A stretch of 64,000 nt of DNA from CAYGZA01 sp964354135. Lineage in GTDB: Bacteria > Planctomycetota > Planctomycetia > Pirellulales > Thermoguttaceae. The position numbers and the translations under genes are program-made. This document shows positions 34,856 through 43,732 of this stretch, in pieces (within the stretch, counting starts at the first letter, position 1; every line of letters starts with the position of its first letter). Under the pieces are notes generated by a model. That model ran no database searches and was not told the origin of the DNA. It saw nothing but the letters and a program-made list of their open reading frames with translations. Location of the stretch: contig CAYGZA010000001.1 of assembly GCA_964354135.1 (NCBI GenBank), positions 24,143-88,142 of the forward strand. The letters run 5' to 3'.

Positions 34856-34941
34856 GGGTGGCATGCTCTCACGACGCTCAGCGTCGGGTGAGCATGTCAG
34901 GACATGCCGACCCTGCCTGCGGCAGTGACGGCATGCCACCC
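34856..34941. repeat. 86-bp palindromic element, copy 1
   Basis: Begins GGGTGGCATGCTCTC and ends GGCATGCCACCC, so its ends are inverted repeats. The reverse complement of 37021-37106 is nearly identical over the full 86 bases. The pair flank the two genes at 35021-37009 in opposite orientation. Confidence 0.85.
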
Positions 34942-34963
34942 AGCCGATTACCTTGGCCGGAAA

Positions 34964-34992
34964 TTGACCCGCCCGGCCGGCTGTGCGATACT
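34964..34992 (+). promoter_or_regulatory. Sigma-70-type promoter candidate for the sugar cassette
   Basis: TTGACC (34964-34969) and GATACT (34987-34992) are 17 bases apart, 29 bases before ATG 35021. The -35 matches consensus at five of six bases. It lies just downstream of the 86-bp repeat. Confidence 0.5.
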
Positions 34993-35020
34993 TACCGTCA
35001 CCCCCTTGGAGATACTTGCC

Positions 35021-35992
35021 ATGAACCATTCACTCCATCGTCGCGATTTTCTGGCCGCCTCGGCGGCCGCAGGCGTGGGCCTGCTCGCTTGCGGCCGCGT
35101 GCAGGCCGCTCCGTTTGCGACCAAGCTTCAGAAGGCCATGATAGACGCCCCCACCGAGGCCGCCCTGAAGCGCTACAAGGACGCCGGCTTCGACGGCATC
35201 GAGACGGCCCTCTGGAAAACCACCACGGCCGAGGCCGCCAAGGCCCGTGAGGCGGCCGAGAAGATCGGAATGAAGATCCACTCCGTCCTGTTCGGCTGGG
35301 CCAACTTCAACAGCCCGGACGAGAAGCAGGTGGCCGGCGACGTCGAGAACGTGAAGACCGCGCTGCGGGCGGCCAAGGCGTACGGGGCTTCGGCGGTGCT
35401 CTTGGTCCCTTGCCGCACCGGGGTCGGTCCGATCCCGAAGCCTTGGGACTTCCGCATCCGCTTCGACGAAAACACCGGCCACGTGACCCAAGTGGTCGAG
35501 GGCGACAATTCCAAGTACCAAGCCTACATCGAGGCCCAAAACCACGCCACCGACACCTCGCGCAAGGCCGTGGAGCAACTGATTCCCGTGGCCGAGGAGA
35601 CGGGGGTGCAGATCGCCCTGGAGAACGTCTGGAACAACCTCTGGGTCAGGCCGCGGCTGTTTGCCCACTTCGTGGCCTCGTTCAAGAACCCTTGGGTGCG
35701 GGCCTACTTCGACATCGGCAACCACGTCCGCTACGCCCCGCCGGAGCGGTGGATCCGGGCGTTGGGCAAGCTGACCGTCAAGCTCCACGTGAAGGATTTC
35801 AAGCTCGACAGAGACCATCCCAGCGGGCAAGGCGGCACGTTCGTCCATCCCCGCGACGGCAGCATCAACTGGCCGCTGGTGCGCGAGGAGATCGAGAAGG
35901 TCGGCTACAACGGCTTCTTGACGATCGAAGACGGCGGCCTGCCGCTGGCCGCGTTCAGCGAGCGGCTCGACCTGATCATCGCCGGCAAGTAG
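35021..35992 (+). CDS. Tat-exported sugar phosphate isomerase/epimerase-like TIM barrel
   Basis: The 323-residue protein has a twin-arginine signal (HRRDFLAASAAAGVGLLACGRVQA, residues 5-28). The mature part is an AP-endonuclease-2/xylose-isomerase-type TIM barrel: FDGIETALWK, AVLLVPCRTGVGP, VQIALENVWNNLW, VRAYFDIGNHVRY and KLHVKDFKLDRDHP supply the usual metal-ligand strands (Glu in ALENVW, Asp in YFDIGN, His in LHVKDF). It probably isomerises or epimerises a sugar or inositol derivative in the periplasm. It is followed after 24 bases by a Gfo/Idh/MocA gene, so the two are one operon inside a repeat-bounded cassette. Confidence 0.88.
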   Translation: MNHSLHRRDFLAASAAAGVGLLACGRVQAAPFATKLQKAMIDAPTEAALKRYKDAGFDGIETALWKTTTAEAAKAREAAEKIGMKIHSVLFGWANFNSPDEKQVAGDVENVKTALRAAKAYGASAVLLVPCRTGVGPIPKPWDFRIRFDENTGHVTQVVEGDNSKYQAYIEAQNHATDTSRKAVEQLIPVAEETGVQIALENVWNNLWVRPRLFAHFVASFKNPWVRAYFDIGNHVRYAPPERWIRALGKLTVKLHVKDFKLDRDHPSGQGGTFVHPRDGSINWPLVREEIEKVGYNGFLTIEDGGLPLAAFSERLDLIIAGK

Positions 35993-36016
35993 CCGCAACC
36001 GCAGAAGGAGATCCCC

Positions 36017-37009
36017 ATGAATTCGCACGCGAAGATCTTGCCGTTCCTTTGCGGCATCCTGGTGCTTTGCCTCTTCACGTCCGGTCTTGCCGCGGAGCCG
36101 GGCAAGCCGATCCGCGTCGGACTGATCGGGCTGGACACGTCGCACGCCACCGAGTTCACCCGGCTCATCAACGACCCGAAGAACACCGGCGACCTGGCCG
36201 ACATCAAGGTGGTGGCCGGCTTCCCCGGCGGCAGCCCCGATCTGCCGGACAGTTGGGATCGGGTCAAGGGCTACACCGAGGAACTCCGCAAGAAGGGAAT
36301 CGAGATCGTTCCGTCCATCGACGAGCTCTTGAAGAAGGTGGACGCGGTGATGCTCGAAAGCATCGACGGCCGGCCCCACTTGGCACAGGCCAGGCCGGTG
36401 ATCGCCGCGGGCAAGCCGATCTACATCGACAAGCCGATGGCCGGCTCGCTGGCCGACGTGCTGGTGATCTTCCGGCTGGCGAAGGAGGCCAAGGTGCCGT
36501 GCTTCTCGGCCTCGTCGCTCCGCTTCAGCGCCGGCTTCCAGGCGGCCCGGAGCGGCAAGTTCGGCGAGGTCCGCAAGTGTACCGCCTGGAGTCCGATGCA
36601 CGTCGAGCCGCACCACCCCGACCTGTTCTGGTACGCGGTGCACGGGGCGGAAACCCTGTATACGATCATGGGTCCGGGCTGCAAGACGGTGACCCGGCCC
36701 GCCCCGGAGAAGGTGGTCGGAGTTTGGGCCGGCGGGCGGGAAGGGACCTTCGTGGCCAAGAACGGCTACGGGGCCGAGGTCGCGGGGACCCAAGGGAGCG
36801 GCTCCGCCGGCACGTACGACGGCTACAAGCCGCTCCTGGTCGAGGTGGCCAGGTTCTTCAAGACCGGCAAGCCCCCGGTGGCCGAGGAAGAGACGATCGA
36901 GATCTTCGCCTTCATGGAGGCCGCCGACGAGAGCAAGCGGCAGGGCGGCGCCCCGGTCTCCATCGAAAGCGTGATGGAGAAGGCGCGCCAGGCCGCCGAG
37001 AAACGCTGA
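36017..37009 (+). CDS. Secreted Gfo/Idh/MocA-like oxidoreductase with atypical nucleotide motif
   Basis: The 330-residue protein has a Sec signal peptide (LPFLCGILVLCLFTSGLAAEPG). The Rossmann start reads IRVGLIGLDTSHATEF rather than G-x-G-x-x-G, a feature of a divergent sub-group. The usual E-K-P reads D-K-P (IYIDKPMAGSL). The C-terminal domain includes DLFWYAVHGAETLYTIMGPGCKTV. Since the glycine-rich loop is altered, cofactor binding may differ or be lost. ATG 36017 follows a weak GGAGATC site. Partner of the TIM barrel 24 bases upstream, probably in the same sugar pathway. Confidence 0.85.
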   Translation: MNSHAKILPFLCGILVLCLFTSGLAAEPGKPIRVGLIGLDTSHATEFTRLINDPKNTGDLADIKVVAGFPGGSPDLPDSWDRVKGYTEELRKKGIEIVPSIDELLKKVDAVMLESIDGRPHLAQARPVIAAGKPIYIDKPMAGSLADVLVIFRLAKEAKVPCFSASSLRFSAGFQAARSGKFGEVRKCTAWSPMHVEPHHPDLFWYAVHGAETLYTIMGPGCKTVTRPAPEKVVGVWAGGREGTFVAKNGYGAEVAGTQGSGSAGTYDGYKPLLVEVARFFKTGKPPVAEEETIEIFAFMEAADESKRQGGAPVSIESVMEKARQAAEKR

Positions 37010-37020
37010 CGAGTGCAGGA

Positions 37021-37106
37021 GGGTGGCATGCCGTCACTGCCGCAGGCAGGGTCGGCATGTCATGACATGCTCACCCGGCGCTGCGCGTCGTGAGAGCATG
37101 CCACCC
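37021..37106. repeat. 86-bp palindromic element, copy 2 (inverted)
   Basis: Inverted copy of 34856-34941, with ends GGGTGGCATGCC and GCATGCCACCC. An inner GCATGTCATGACATGC palindrome is present. It starts 11 bases after the oxidoreductase stop. Confidence 0.85.
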
Positions 37107-37108
37107 TC

Positions 37109-37145
37109 CGAAGACTTCCGAGGTCTCCAAGACTTCGGAAGTCTT
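37109..37145. repeat. GACTTCGGAAGTC palindrome, copy 1
   Basis: AAGACTTCCGAGGTCTCC is followed by AAGACTTCGGAAGTCTT. A closely related block is at 40420-40457. Both are 30-50 bases upstream of a secreted-enzyme gene. Confidence 0.6.
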
Positions 37146-37192
37146 TTCGCTCGCCGTGAAAGCCGATTCGCGTCCTGAAGGAGTCCATATCC

Positions 37193-38980
37193 ATGTCGCT
37201 TCTTGGAAAGCCCGCCGTGGCACTGTACACGGTGATTCTCGCGTGGCAGGGCGGCATCGCTGCACGGGCCGGCGAGCCCGCGCTGCGCCACTCCGACGTC
37301 GTCTTCATGTACGACAATCCGAGGCAGTACGAAGCCTACGGCTGCACGGTCCTCGGCTGGGCCGGCTCGGGCGATCCCAAGCACGTGGAAGCGGCCCACG
37401 CCCAGGGAGTGCGGCTGTTCTGCTCCAGCGTCGGCTTTCTCACCGAGTGGTCCCGGGTGATCGACTCGAGCCCCGACGATTTTCTCGACGCCGCCTGCCG
37501 CAACTTCGAGGGCAAGCCGTTCGTCGTGCCGTGGCTCTGGGACCACAAGCACAAAGGGCAGCCGGCCTGGTGGTGGTGTACCAACAGCCCGCTCTATCGG
37601 AAGTACCTCGAAAGCCGCATCGCCGGGATCATGAAGGCCCCGTTGGACGGCCTGCACATCGACGATTACCGCGGCACCTCGGGCGCCGTGACCTGGCTTT
37701 CGGCGGGCTTCTGCCGGCACTGCACGGCGGGTTTCCGCGAGCACCTCCGACAAAACGTGTCCCAAGAGAAGCTCTCAGCCCTGGGCATTACCGACCTGGC
37801 GAAGTTCGACTACCGGCAGTTCCTCATCGACCGCGGCGTGACGCCGGAGCGATACCGCAACGAGCGGTACAAGCTGCCCCTGGCCGCCGAGTTCCTCGAT
37901 TTCCAGGTCAAGGCCAACGACGCCTTCGTGGCCCAGTACCGCAAGCGAGCCGAAGAGTTCCGCGGCAAGCCTCTGGCCCTGTGCGTCAACTCGGGAGTCA
38001 CCGACCCGCACGGCCTGATGATCGCGCCGCAGTTGAGTTACTTCTGCTGCGAGGTCGGCCAGGACGCGGCGGCCCGCAAGGTCTCCGTGATTCCCGTCTA
38101 TCCCTACAAGCTGGCGGACGGCCTCGGCCGGCCGGTGGCGTCAACCGCCTGGGGTTGGGACTGGGCGTACGTCGCGGAGCACAAGCTCCCTTGCCTGGTC
38201 CGCACGTGGATTGCGGTCTCGTATGCCTTCGGGCACAACTTCATGGCCCCGCACCGCCAGTGGTGCTACACGGAGAAGAAAGGGACCCACTGGTACGACG
38301 GCCCGGCCGGGGAGTATGCCTGGGTGTACCAGTTCGTGCGCGAGAGCGCCAGGCTCTTGGATCGCTACGAGGCCGTGGCCCCGGTGGCCGTGGTCTACGA
38401 CAATGCGGCCCGCTGCCGCAACCAGGCCGCCATCGAGCCGATCTGCACCGCCCTGGCCGATAAGAACATCCCCTTCACCGTGCTCGTGGCGGGCGACGAC
38501 TGGCTCGACTACCGCCTCGACCCGAAGAAGCTGGCCGGCTTCAAGGCCGTGATCCTCGCCGGCCAGTTCGCCGGAGACGAAGCCCAGCGGAAACTCATCG
38601 AGCAGGTGCGGGCCGAAGGCCGTCTCGTGCTTTGGCCCGACGTGAAGCAACTGGAGAAGCTCGCGCCGCCTTCGGTTGCCGTGGACGAATCGAGCGACGT
38701 GCTGGCCGTGCCGCGGGCGATTCCCGGCGACCCGGCGGCCGCGGCGGTCGTTCACTTGCTCAACCGCCGATACGACGGCCAGAAGGACGCGATGATTCCC
38801 CAGGGGGGCTTTACCCTTCGGCTGCGGCACGATTTGTTCGCCGGGCGAAAGCTCACTAAGGCCGTGCTCCATGCCCCGAAGGCCGAGCCGCAGACGTTGG
38901 AACTCAAGTCCGAGGGCGAACATACGATCGTGCGAGTGCCCGAATTGGCATTTTGGGGCGTTGTGGAGTTGAGCCCGTAA
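37193..38980 (+). CDS. Secreted glycoside-hydrolase-like (beta/alpha)8 protein
   Basis: The 595-residue protein has a signal peptide (VALYTVILAWQGGIAARAGE). A TIM-barrel-like region covers residues of about 30-390: EAAHAQGVRLFCSSVGFLTEW, YLESRIAGIMKAPLDGLHIDDYRG with paired Asp residues, and FCRHCTAGFREHLRQ with a C-x-x-C pair. The next region (IPFTVLVAGDDWLDYRLDPKKLAGFKAVILAG, about 420-480) resembles the trimerisation domain of GH42-type beta-galactosidases, and the C-terminus has a small beta domain. I cannot name a GH family. It is in a sugar-related neighbourhood but more than 180 bases from the preceding gene. Confidence 0.75.
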   Translation: MSLLGKPAVALYTVILAWQGGIAARAGEPALRHSDVVFMYDNPRQYEAYGCTVLGWAGSGDPKHVEAAHAQGVRLFCSSVGFLTEWSRVIDSSPDDFLDAACRNFEGKPFVVPWLWDHKHKGQPAWWWCTNSPLYRKYLESRIAGIMKAPLDGLHIDDYRGTSGAVTWLSAGFCRHCTAGFREHLRQNVSQEKLSALGITDLAKFDYRQFLIDRGVTPERYRNERYKLPLAAEFLDFQVKANDAFVAQYRKRAEEFRGKPLALCVNSGVTDPHGLMIAPQLSYFCCEVGQDAAARKVSVIPVYPYKLADGLGRPVASTAWGWDWAYVAEHKLPCLVRTWIAVSYAFGHNFMAPHRQWCYTEKKGTHWYDGPAGEYAWVYQFVRESARLLDRYEAVAPVAVVYDNAARCRNQAAIEPICTALADKNIPFTVLVAGDDWLDYRLDPKKLAGFKAVILAGQFAGDEAQRKLIEQVRAEGRLVLWPDVKQLEKLAPPSVAVDESSDVLAVPRAIPGDPAAAAVVHLLNRRYDGQKDAMIPQGGFTLRLRHDLFAGRKLTKAVLHAPKAEPQTLELKSEGEHTIVRVPELAFWGVVELSP

Positions 38981-39000
38981 CTCGGCCACGGACCTGCGAG

Positions 39001-39060
39001 ACGCACGTCACGGACCGGCGAGACGCGCGTCACGGACCGGCGAGACGCCGGTCCTACTGA
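39001..39060. repeat. ACCGGCGAGACG-type tandem repeats
   Basis: Two or three units of ACCGGCGAGACGCGCGTCACGG, the last ending in GCCGGTCCTACTG. The same motif family occurs at 49605-49740 and 61303-61430. Confidence 0.7.
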
Positions 39061-39088
39061 GATTCGCTCCATTGACGAGGGAGAAGCG

Positions 39089-40324
39089 ATGCGATTTCGG
39101 CCCTTTGCGTTGTTCTTGGCGTGGGTTGCCGCGGCCGAGGTCGCGGCCGCAGGGGAGGTGATCCTCCTGGTTTCCGATCCCGCGGGCGCGGCGTCGCGCG
39201 TGGGGGCTCCCGCATCGTTGAAGGTCGACCTGAAGAAGTTGCTCCCGGCCGGCGTTGCTCCGGGGCGTCTCCGCCTGGTCGAGCTGACCTCCGCGGATCA
39301 GAAGCCGGAGGCGGGGTCCCCGGTGCAATTCGAGGCCGAGGACGGCTCGCGCGGCACGCTCCGGTGGCTCGTGCCGCCGGGCGGGGCCGGCCAGCGGCGT
39401 TTCCGCTTCCGGATCGCCGAGCGGGAGGCCCCCGCTCAGCTTGCCGTCGAGAAGGTTCCCGGCGGGTTCTACGACGTCGCGGAAGGCGGCCGGCGCGTCC
39501 TCCGCTACAATCACGGGACCGTGCCCGTGCCGCAGGGGATCGACCCGAAGTACGCCCGGGGTGATTACATCAGTCCGCTTTATGGCCTCGAAGGCGAGCT
39601 GCTCACCGGCGACTATGCCGCGGACCATCCGCACCACCGCGGCGTGAGCTGGTCGTGGCCGGTGACGCGGTGGAACGCCGAGGTCCGGGACATCTGGGCG
39701 GTGGTGGGCGTTTGGGCCCGGCCGGTTGCCGTGCGGCGCGTCGAGGCCGGCCCGGTGATGGCCCTGCTGGAAGCGGAGAGCGTCTGGAAATGGGGCGACC
39801 AGCGGCCGATCGTCCGCGAGGTCGTGGTGATCCGGGCATTTCGCCGCGGGCCGGCGGAGAGATTCGTGGACATCGAAGTCCGCTTGACCGGGCTGGAAGA
39901 CGGCGTGGCCATCGGCGGCCGGCCCCACGCCGGCTACGGCGGCTTCGGACTCCGCGGCGCAGCGGCCAAGGACCGGAAGATCACCCCCTACACGGACCCG
40001 GCCGGGACGAGTTCTCGCCGCTCGTGGCTGGACTACTCGGGCACGTTCGCCGGGGCGAAGGGGCCTTCGGGCGTCGCCATCTTCGAGCACCCGGAGAACC
40101 CGCAGTATCCCAGCGCGCTGCACCAGTATCCGGAGTGCAACTACGTGATGCCGGCGTTTCCCGGCGAGCGAGAAGTGCCGCTGGTGAAAGGAGAAACCCT
40201 GGTGCTCGAGCACCGGCTTTGGATCCACTCGGGCGCCGCGGAGGAGAAAACCCTGGGCGACGTGTGGACCGTCTACGCGAAGCCGCCGGAGGCAGCCATC
40301 CGCGCGAATGGGGATTCACGGTGA
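39089..40324 (+). CDS. DUF6807/PmoA-like secreted protein
   Basis: The 411-residue protein has a signal peptide (RPFALFLAWVAAAEVAAAG). The core contains VLRYNHGTVPVPQGIDPKYARGDYISPLYGLEGELLTGDYAADHPHHRGVSWSW, the diagnostic Y-x-x-P-L-Y-G...D-H-P-H-H-R-G block of the PmoA/DUF6807 family, and later GPSGVAIFEHPENPQYPSALHQY. The family is widespread in planctomycetes and often lies beside sugar dehydrogenases, but its reaction is not known to me. The HPHHRG histidines look able to bind metal or sugar. GAGGGAGAAG precedes ATG 39089. The next gene is a Tat oxidoreductase 163 bases on. Confidence 0.85.
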   Translation: MRFRPFALFLAWVAAAEVAAAGEVILLVSDPAGAASRVGAPASLKVDLKKLLPAGVAPGRLRLVELTSADQKPEAGSPVQFEAEDGSRGTLRWLVPPGGAGQRRFRFRIAEREAPAQLAVEKVPGGFYDVAEGGRRVLRYNHGTVPVPQGIDPKYARGDYISPLYGLEGELLTGDYAADHPHHRGVSWSWPVTRWNAEVRDIWAVVGVWARPVAVRRVEAGPVMALLEAESVWKWGDQRPIVREVVVIRAFRRGPAERFVDIEVRLTGLEDGVAIGGRPHAGYGGFGLRGAAAKDRKITPYTDPAGTSSRRSWLDYSGTFAGAKGPSGVAIFEHPENPQYPSALHQYPECNYVMPAFPGEREVPLVKGETLVLEHRLWIHSGAAEEKTLGDVWTVYAKPPEAAIRANGDSR

Positions 40325-40331
40325 TAGAATG

Positions 40332-40366
40332 GTCCAAGCCCACGGGTCGCAGCCCGTGGGCTTTGG
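40332..40366. repeat. AAGCCCACGGGT palindrome
   Basis: GTCCAAGCCCACGGGTCGC followed by AGCCCGTGGGCTTTGG makes a 12-base-pair hairpin soon after the DUF6807 stop. A near-identical hairpin is at 57777-57807. It could end transcription. Confidence 0.6.
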
Positions 40367-40419
40367 AAGGAAAGATGCGACGACTTGGGTAAACGCCCTA
40401 ACAAAGAGACTTCCCAAAG

Positions 40420-40457
40420 AGACTTCCGAAGTCTTCAAGGCTTCGGAAGTCTTCGGA
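40420..40457. repeat. GACTTCGGAAGTC palindrome, copy 2
   Basis: GAGACTTCCGAAGTCTTC is followed by AAGGCTTCGGAAGTCTTCGG, a double palindrome matching 37109-37145. It lies about 30 bases upstream of the next start codon. Confidence 0.6.
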
Positions 40458-40487
40458 TCCGTCCACCTGCCATTGGAGGTTATCATG

Positions 40488-41843
40488 ATGTCGGAGCCAA
40501 ACGAATTGTCGCGGCGCGGTTTCCTCGGTAAGTCGGCGGTTGCCGGCGCGGCCGGGGTCGCGGTCCCGCTCGTGGTGTCGGCAAGCGCCTTGGGTCAGCC
40601 GGGCAAACCCGGGGCCAACGAGAAGATCCACGTCGGCCTGATCGGCTGCGGCGGGATGGGCCAGCACAACTTGGGCAATTGTGCCGGCCAGCCGGACGTG
40701 GCGGTCACCGGCGCATGCGACCCGTGGAAGCCCCGCCGCGACGCCGTTGTCGCCCAGCACAAGGAGAGCTGCAAGCCGTACTCCGACTTTCGCGAGATGC
40801 TCCAGCAGAAGGACCTCGATGCGGTGATCGTCGCCCCGCCGCCGCACTGGCACGCTTTGATTGCGATCGAGGCCTGTAAGGCCGGCAAGGACCTCTACCT
40901 GCAAAAGCCGATGACGCTTACCCTGGGCGAGAGCCTGGCCGTGCGGAACGCCGTGAAGAAGCACGACCGCATCAGCCAGATCGGCACCCAGATCCACGCC
41001 GGCGAGAACTACCGCCGGATCGTGGAGATGGTCCGCGCGGGCCATATCGGCAAGATCGGCGCGGTGCGGACCTTCAACGTGATGAACCAGGGACCGGAGG
41101 GTCTCGGGCACGATCCGAACACCACGCCACCGCCCGGTCTGGACTGGGAGTTGTGGCTGGGGCCCGGCCCCAAGCGGCCGTACAACGCCATCCTCGCCGC
41201 CAGCTCCTACAACCACTGCTCGTGGATGGACTACAGCGGCGGTTGGCTCCCCGGCATGGCCCCGCACATCATCGACCTGCCCATCTGGGCCTTGGACCTC
41301 GGCTACCCGACGCAGATCAGTTGCTCCGGGGGCCGCTTCGTCATCAAGGACGACGGCGACGCCCCGGACGTGCAAGAGATCCTCTGGCAGTACCCGGGCC
41401 TGGTGATGACCTGGATGGGCATGCTGGCCAACAGCTACGGCTTCGACCTGCACGGCAAGCCGGTGCCGCAGCGGCGGCTGGGGATCTACTTCCACGGGGT
41501 CGATGCCACGATGTACTGCGACTACGGCATGTACAAGATCGTGCCCGAGGGCGACCGCATGAAGGGCCGCGAGCCGCCCAAGCCGTCGATCCCGCCCTCG
41601 CCGGGCCACGAGCGGGAGTGGCTCGACTCGATCAAGAGCCGCAAGCAGCCGAGCTGCAGCGTCTTCTACCACGTCAAGGTGGACGTGCCGCTGGTCCTGG
41701 CCAACCTGTCGCTCAAGCTGGGCCGCTCGATCCGTTTCGATCCGGCGACCGAGAAAATCGTCGGCGACGAGGAGGCCGCCGGCCTGTCCAAGCCGGTCTA
41801 CCGCGACCCCTGGAGGTTCCCGGAGGAGTACCTCAACGCCTGA
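40488..41843 (+). CDS. Tat-exported Gfo/Idh/MocA family oxidoreductase
   Basis: The 451-residue protein has a twin-arginine signal (LSRRGFLGKSAVAGAAGVAVPLVVSASALG). The NAD(P) site is VGLIGCGGMGQHNL (about 50-63) and the catalytic motif reads Q-K-P (LYLQKPMTLTL). Typical planctomycete blocks are RISQIGTQIHAGENYRRIVEMVRAGHIGKI and GLDWELWLGPGPKRPYN. The C-terminus has SPGHEREWLDSIKSRKQPSCSVFYH. Periplasmic sugar oxidation is inferred. GGAGGT at 40475-40480 is seven bases before ATG 40488, preferred over the overlapping ATG 40485. It stands alone, 122 bases before the ABC permease gene. Confidence 0.9.
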   Translation: MSEPNELSRRGFLGKSAVAGAAGVAVPLVVSASALGQPGKPGANEKIHVGLIGCGGMGQHNLGNCAGQPDVAVTGACDPWKPRRDAVVAQHKESCKPYSDFREMLQQKDLDAVIVAPPPHWHALIAIEACKAGKDLYLQKPMTLTLGESLAVRNAVKKHDRISQIGTQIHAGENYRRIVEMVRAGHIGKIGAVRTFNVMNQGPEGLGHDPNTTPPPGLDWELWLGPGPKRPYNAILAASSYNHCSWMDYSGGWLPGMAPHIIDLPIWALDLGYPTQISCSGGRFVIKDDGDAPDVQEILWQYPGLVMTWMGMLANSYGFDLHGKPVPQRRLGIYFHGVDATMYCDYGMYKIVPEGDRMKGREPPKPSIPPSPGHEREWLDSIKSRKQPSCSVFYHVKVDVPLVLANLSLKLGRSIRFDPATEKIVGDEEAAGLSKPVYRDPWRFPEEYLNA

Positions 41844-41965
41844 GGGGGGTTTCACGCCGAGGCGCCAAGGGGCAAAGGCGCAAAGGAGCCAGGTAGGTCA
41901 GGCTTTGCCTGACACGAACACTGGAAGCTCATCAGCGGCGGATCCCATCCAGGCGGACAGCGGGT

Positions 41966-43714
41966 ATGCAAGCATACGGCAGGAGCATCTGGGGCGAGGC
42001 ATGGGCATTCTTGCACCGCCCCCTGAGATTCCGCTGGATCGACCTGTTGATCGTCGTCGGCCTGGCGGGGCTTCTGTACGGGGTGATCGACCTGGCCCAG
42101 GAATGGACCGGGGAGCTCCGGCCGGTCGTGGAGATCGACCTGTCGCCGTGGTCGCTGCCCCGCTACACGCTGCACTCGTTGGCCCGCGGGCTGATGGCCT
42201 ACGTGCTTTCCCTGGCCTTCACTTTGGCGTATGGCTATTGGGCGGCGAAGGACCGCATGGCGGAGCGGGTGCTGATTCCGCTTCTGGACGTCCTCCAGAG
42301 TATCCCCGTGCTGGGATTCATGCCCGGCCTGGTCCTGGCGCTGGTGGCGGCCTTCCCGCACAGCAACGTGGGCCTGGAGTTGGCGGCCGTGGTGATGATT
42401 TTCACCGGGCAGGCATGGAACATGACGTTCAGCTTCTACCAGTCGGTCAGCTCCGTTCCGGCGGACCTCCGCGAGGTGGCCTCGGTGTATCGCTTCAGCG
42501 CTTGGCAGCGGTTCCGCCGGGTGGAGCTTCCGTACGCGACGATGGGCCTGGTGTGGAACAGCATGATGAGCATGGCCGGGGGATGGTTCTTCCTCATGGT
42601 CAGCGAGGCGTTCCAACTGGGCAACAGTGACTTCCGGCTGCCAGGCATCGGCTCCTACATGAGCGTGGCGGTGGAGCAAGGGCGAGTCGACGCCATGCTC
42701 TGGGCCATCCTGGCGATGGTGCTGATGATCGTGATCCTGGATCAACTGCTGTGGCGCCCCGTGGTGGTCTGGGCGCAGAAGTTCCGCCTCGAAGAAGGGG
42801 GCCAGCAGGGCGAAATGACTTCCTGGGTTCTCGACTGGCTGCGGCACTCGGGGATCGTGGCCTGGCTGAGAAGCCGGATCCGCCGATTCCAGGAGGGGGG
42901 GATCCGGTTGCGGCATCGTGCGGTTTCCAGCGGTCCTGCATCGCCGGTGTCTGCGGCCTCGAAGTGGCTGCCTCGCGTGTCCTTGCTCCTCTTTGTGCTC
43001 CTTTTGGGGGTCCTTGGCGCTGCGGCCTGGAAGCTTCTCGACTTGCTCCGCACTGTGGCCTGGAGCGAGTGGGCGGGCATCGTGGGAGCGGCCTTCGCTA
43101 CGTTAGGACGTGTGCTCGTCTCTACGGCCCTGGGCACGCTCTGGACCGTTCCCGTGGGACTGGGAATCGGCCTCTCTCCGCGGCTGTCGCGGGTTTTCCA
43201 GCCGGTTGTGCAGGTCGCGGCCTCGTTTCCCGCTCCCATGCTCTACCCGTTGGTCATCGCCGCCCTGTTTTGGGCCGGGGTTACCCTGGAGTGGGGCAGC
43301 ATTCTCCTGATGCTCCTGGGAACGCAGTGGTATATTCTCTTCAACGTGATCGCCGGGGCGATGGCCATGCCGGCCGACCTCCGCGAGGCGGCGCGAAGCT
43401 ACCACGTGAAGGGCTGGCAGCGCTTCAGGGCCCTGTACCTGCCGGCGATCTTCCCGTACCTCGTGACGGGCTGGGTGACTGCCGCCGGCGGGGCCTGGAA
43501 CGCCAGCATCGTGGCCGAGTACGTCAAGTTCCACGGCGCGGACTTGCAGGCGACGGGGCTGGGGGCGCAAATCAGCGCGGCCGCCATGCACAAGCAGTTC
43601 CCCTTGCTTGCGGCCAGCATCGTGGTCATGTCGTTGATGGTCGTCACCTTCAACCGGACCGTCTGGCGGCGGTGTTATCGGCTTGCCGAGGCGCGATTCT
43701 CCCTGGTCAAGTGA
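41966..43714 (+). CDS. ABC transporter permease with two fused membrane domains
   Basis: The 582-residue protein contains two BPD_transp_1 modules. Module 1 (about residues 70-270) has FSFYQSVSSVPADLREVASVYRFSAWQRFRRVELPYA as its EAA loop. Module 2 (about 370-570) has the EAA loop of NVIAGAMAMPADLREAARSYHVKGWQRFRALYLPAIFPYL. A charged linker separates them. Both loops are of the nitrate/sulfonate/bicarbonate (NitT/TauT) type. Fusion means that one polypeptide supplies both halves of the pore. The ATPase gene follows after 18 bases. No substrate-binding protein gene is next to them, so the solute is unknown. Assigned start ATG 41966. Confidence 0.92.
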   Translation: MQAYGRSIWGEAWAFLHRPLRFRWIDLLIVVGLAGLLYGVIDLAQEWTGELRPVVEIDLSPWSLPRYTLHSLARGLMAYVLSLAFTLAYGYWAAKDRMAERVLIPLLDVLQSIPVLGFMPGLVLALVAAFPHSNVGLELAAVVMIFTGQAWNMTFSFYQSVSSVPADLREVASVYRFSAWQRFRRVELPYATMGLVWNSMMSMAGGWFFLMVSEAFQLGNSDFRLPGIGSYMSVAVEQGRVDAMLWAILAMVLMIVILDQLLWRPVVVWAQKFRLEEGGQQGEMTSWVLDWLRHSGIVAWLRSRIRRFQEGGIRLRHRAVSSGPASPVSAASKWLPRVSLLLFVLLLGVLGAAAWKLLDLLRTVAWSEWAGIVGAAFATLGRVLVSTALGTLWTVPVGLGIGLSPRLSRVFQPVVQVAASFPAPMLYPLVIAALFWAGVTLEWGSILLMLLGTQWYILFNVIAGAMAMPADLREAARSYHVKGWQRFRALYLPAIFPYLVTGWVTAAGGAWNASIVAEYVKFHGADLQATGLGAQISAAAMHKQFPLLAASIVVMSLMVVTFNRTVWRRCYRLAEARFSLVK

Positions 43715-43732
43715 GCGGATCGGAGCGGAAAC

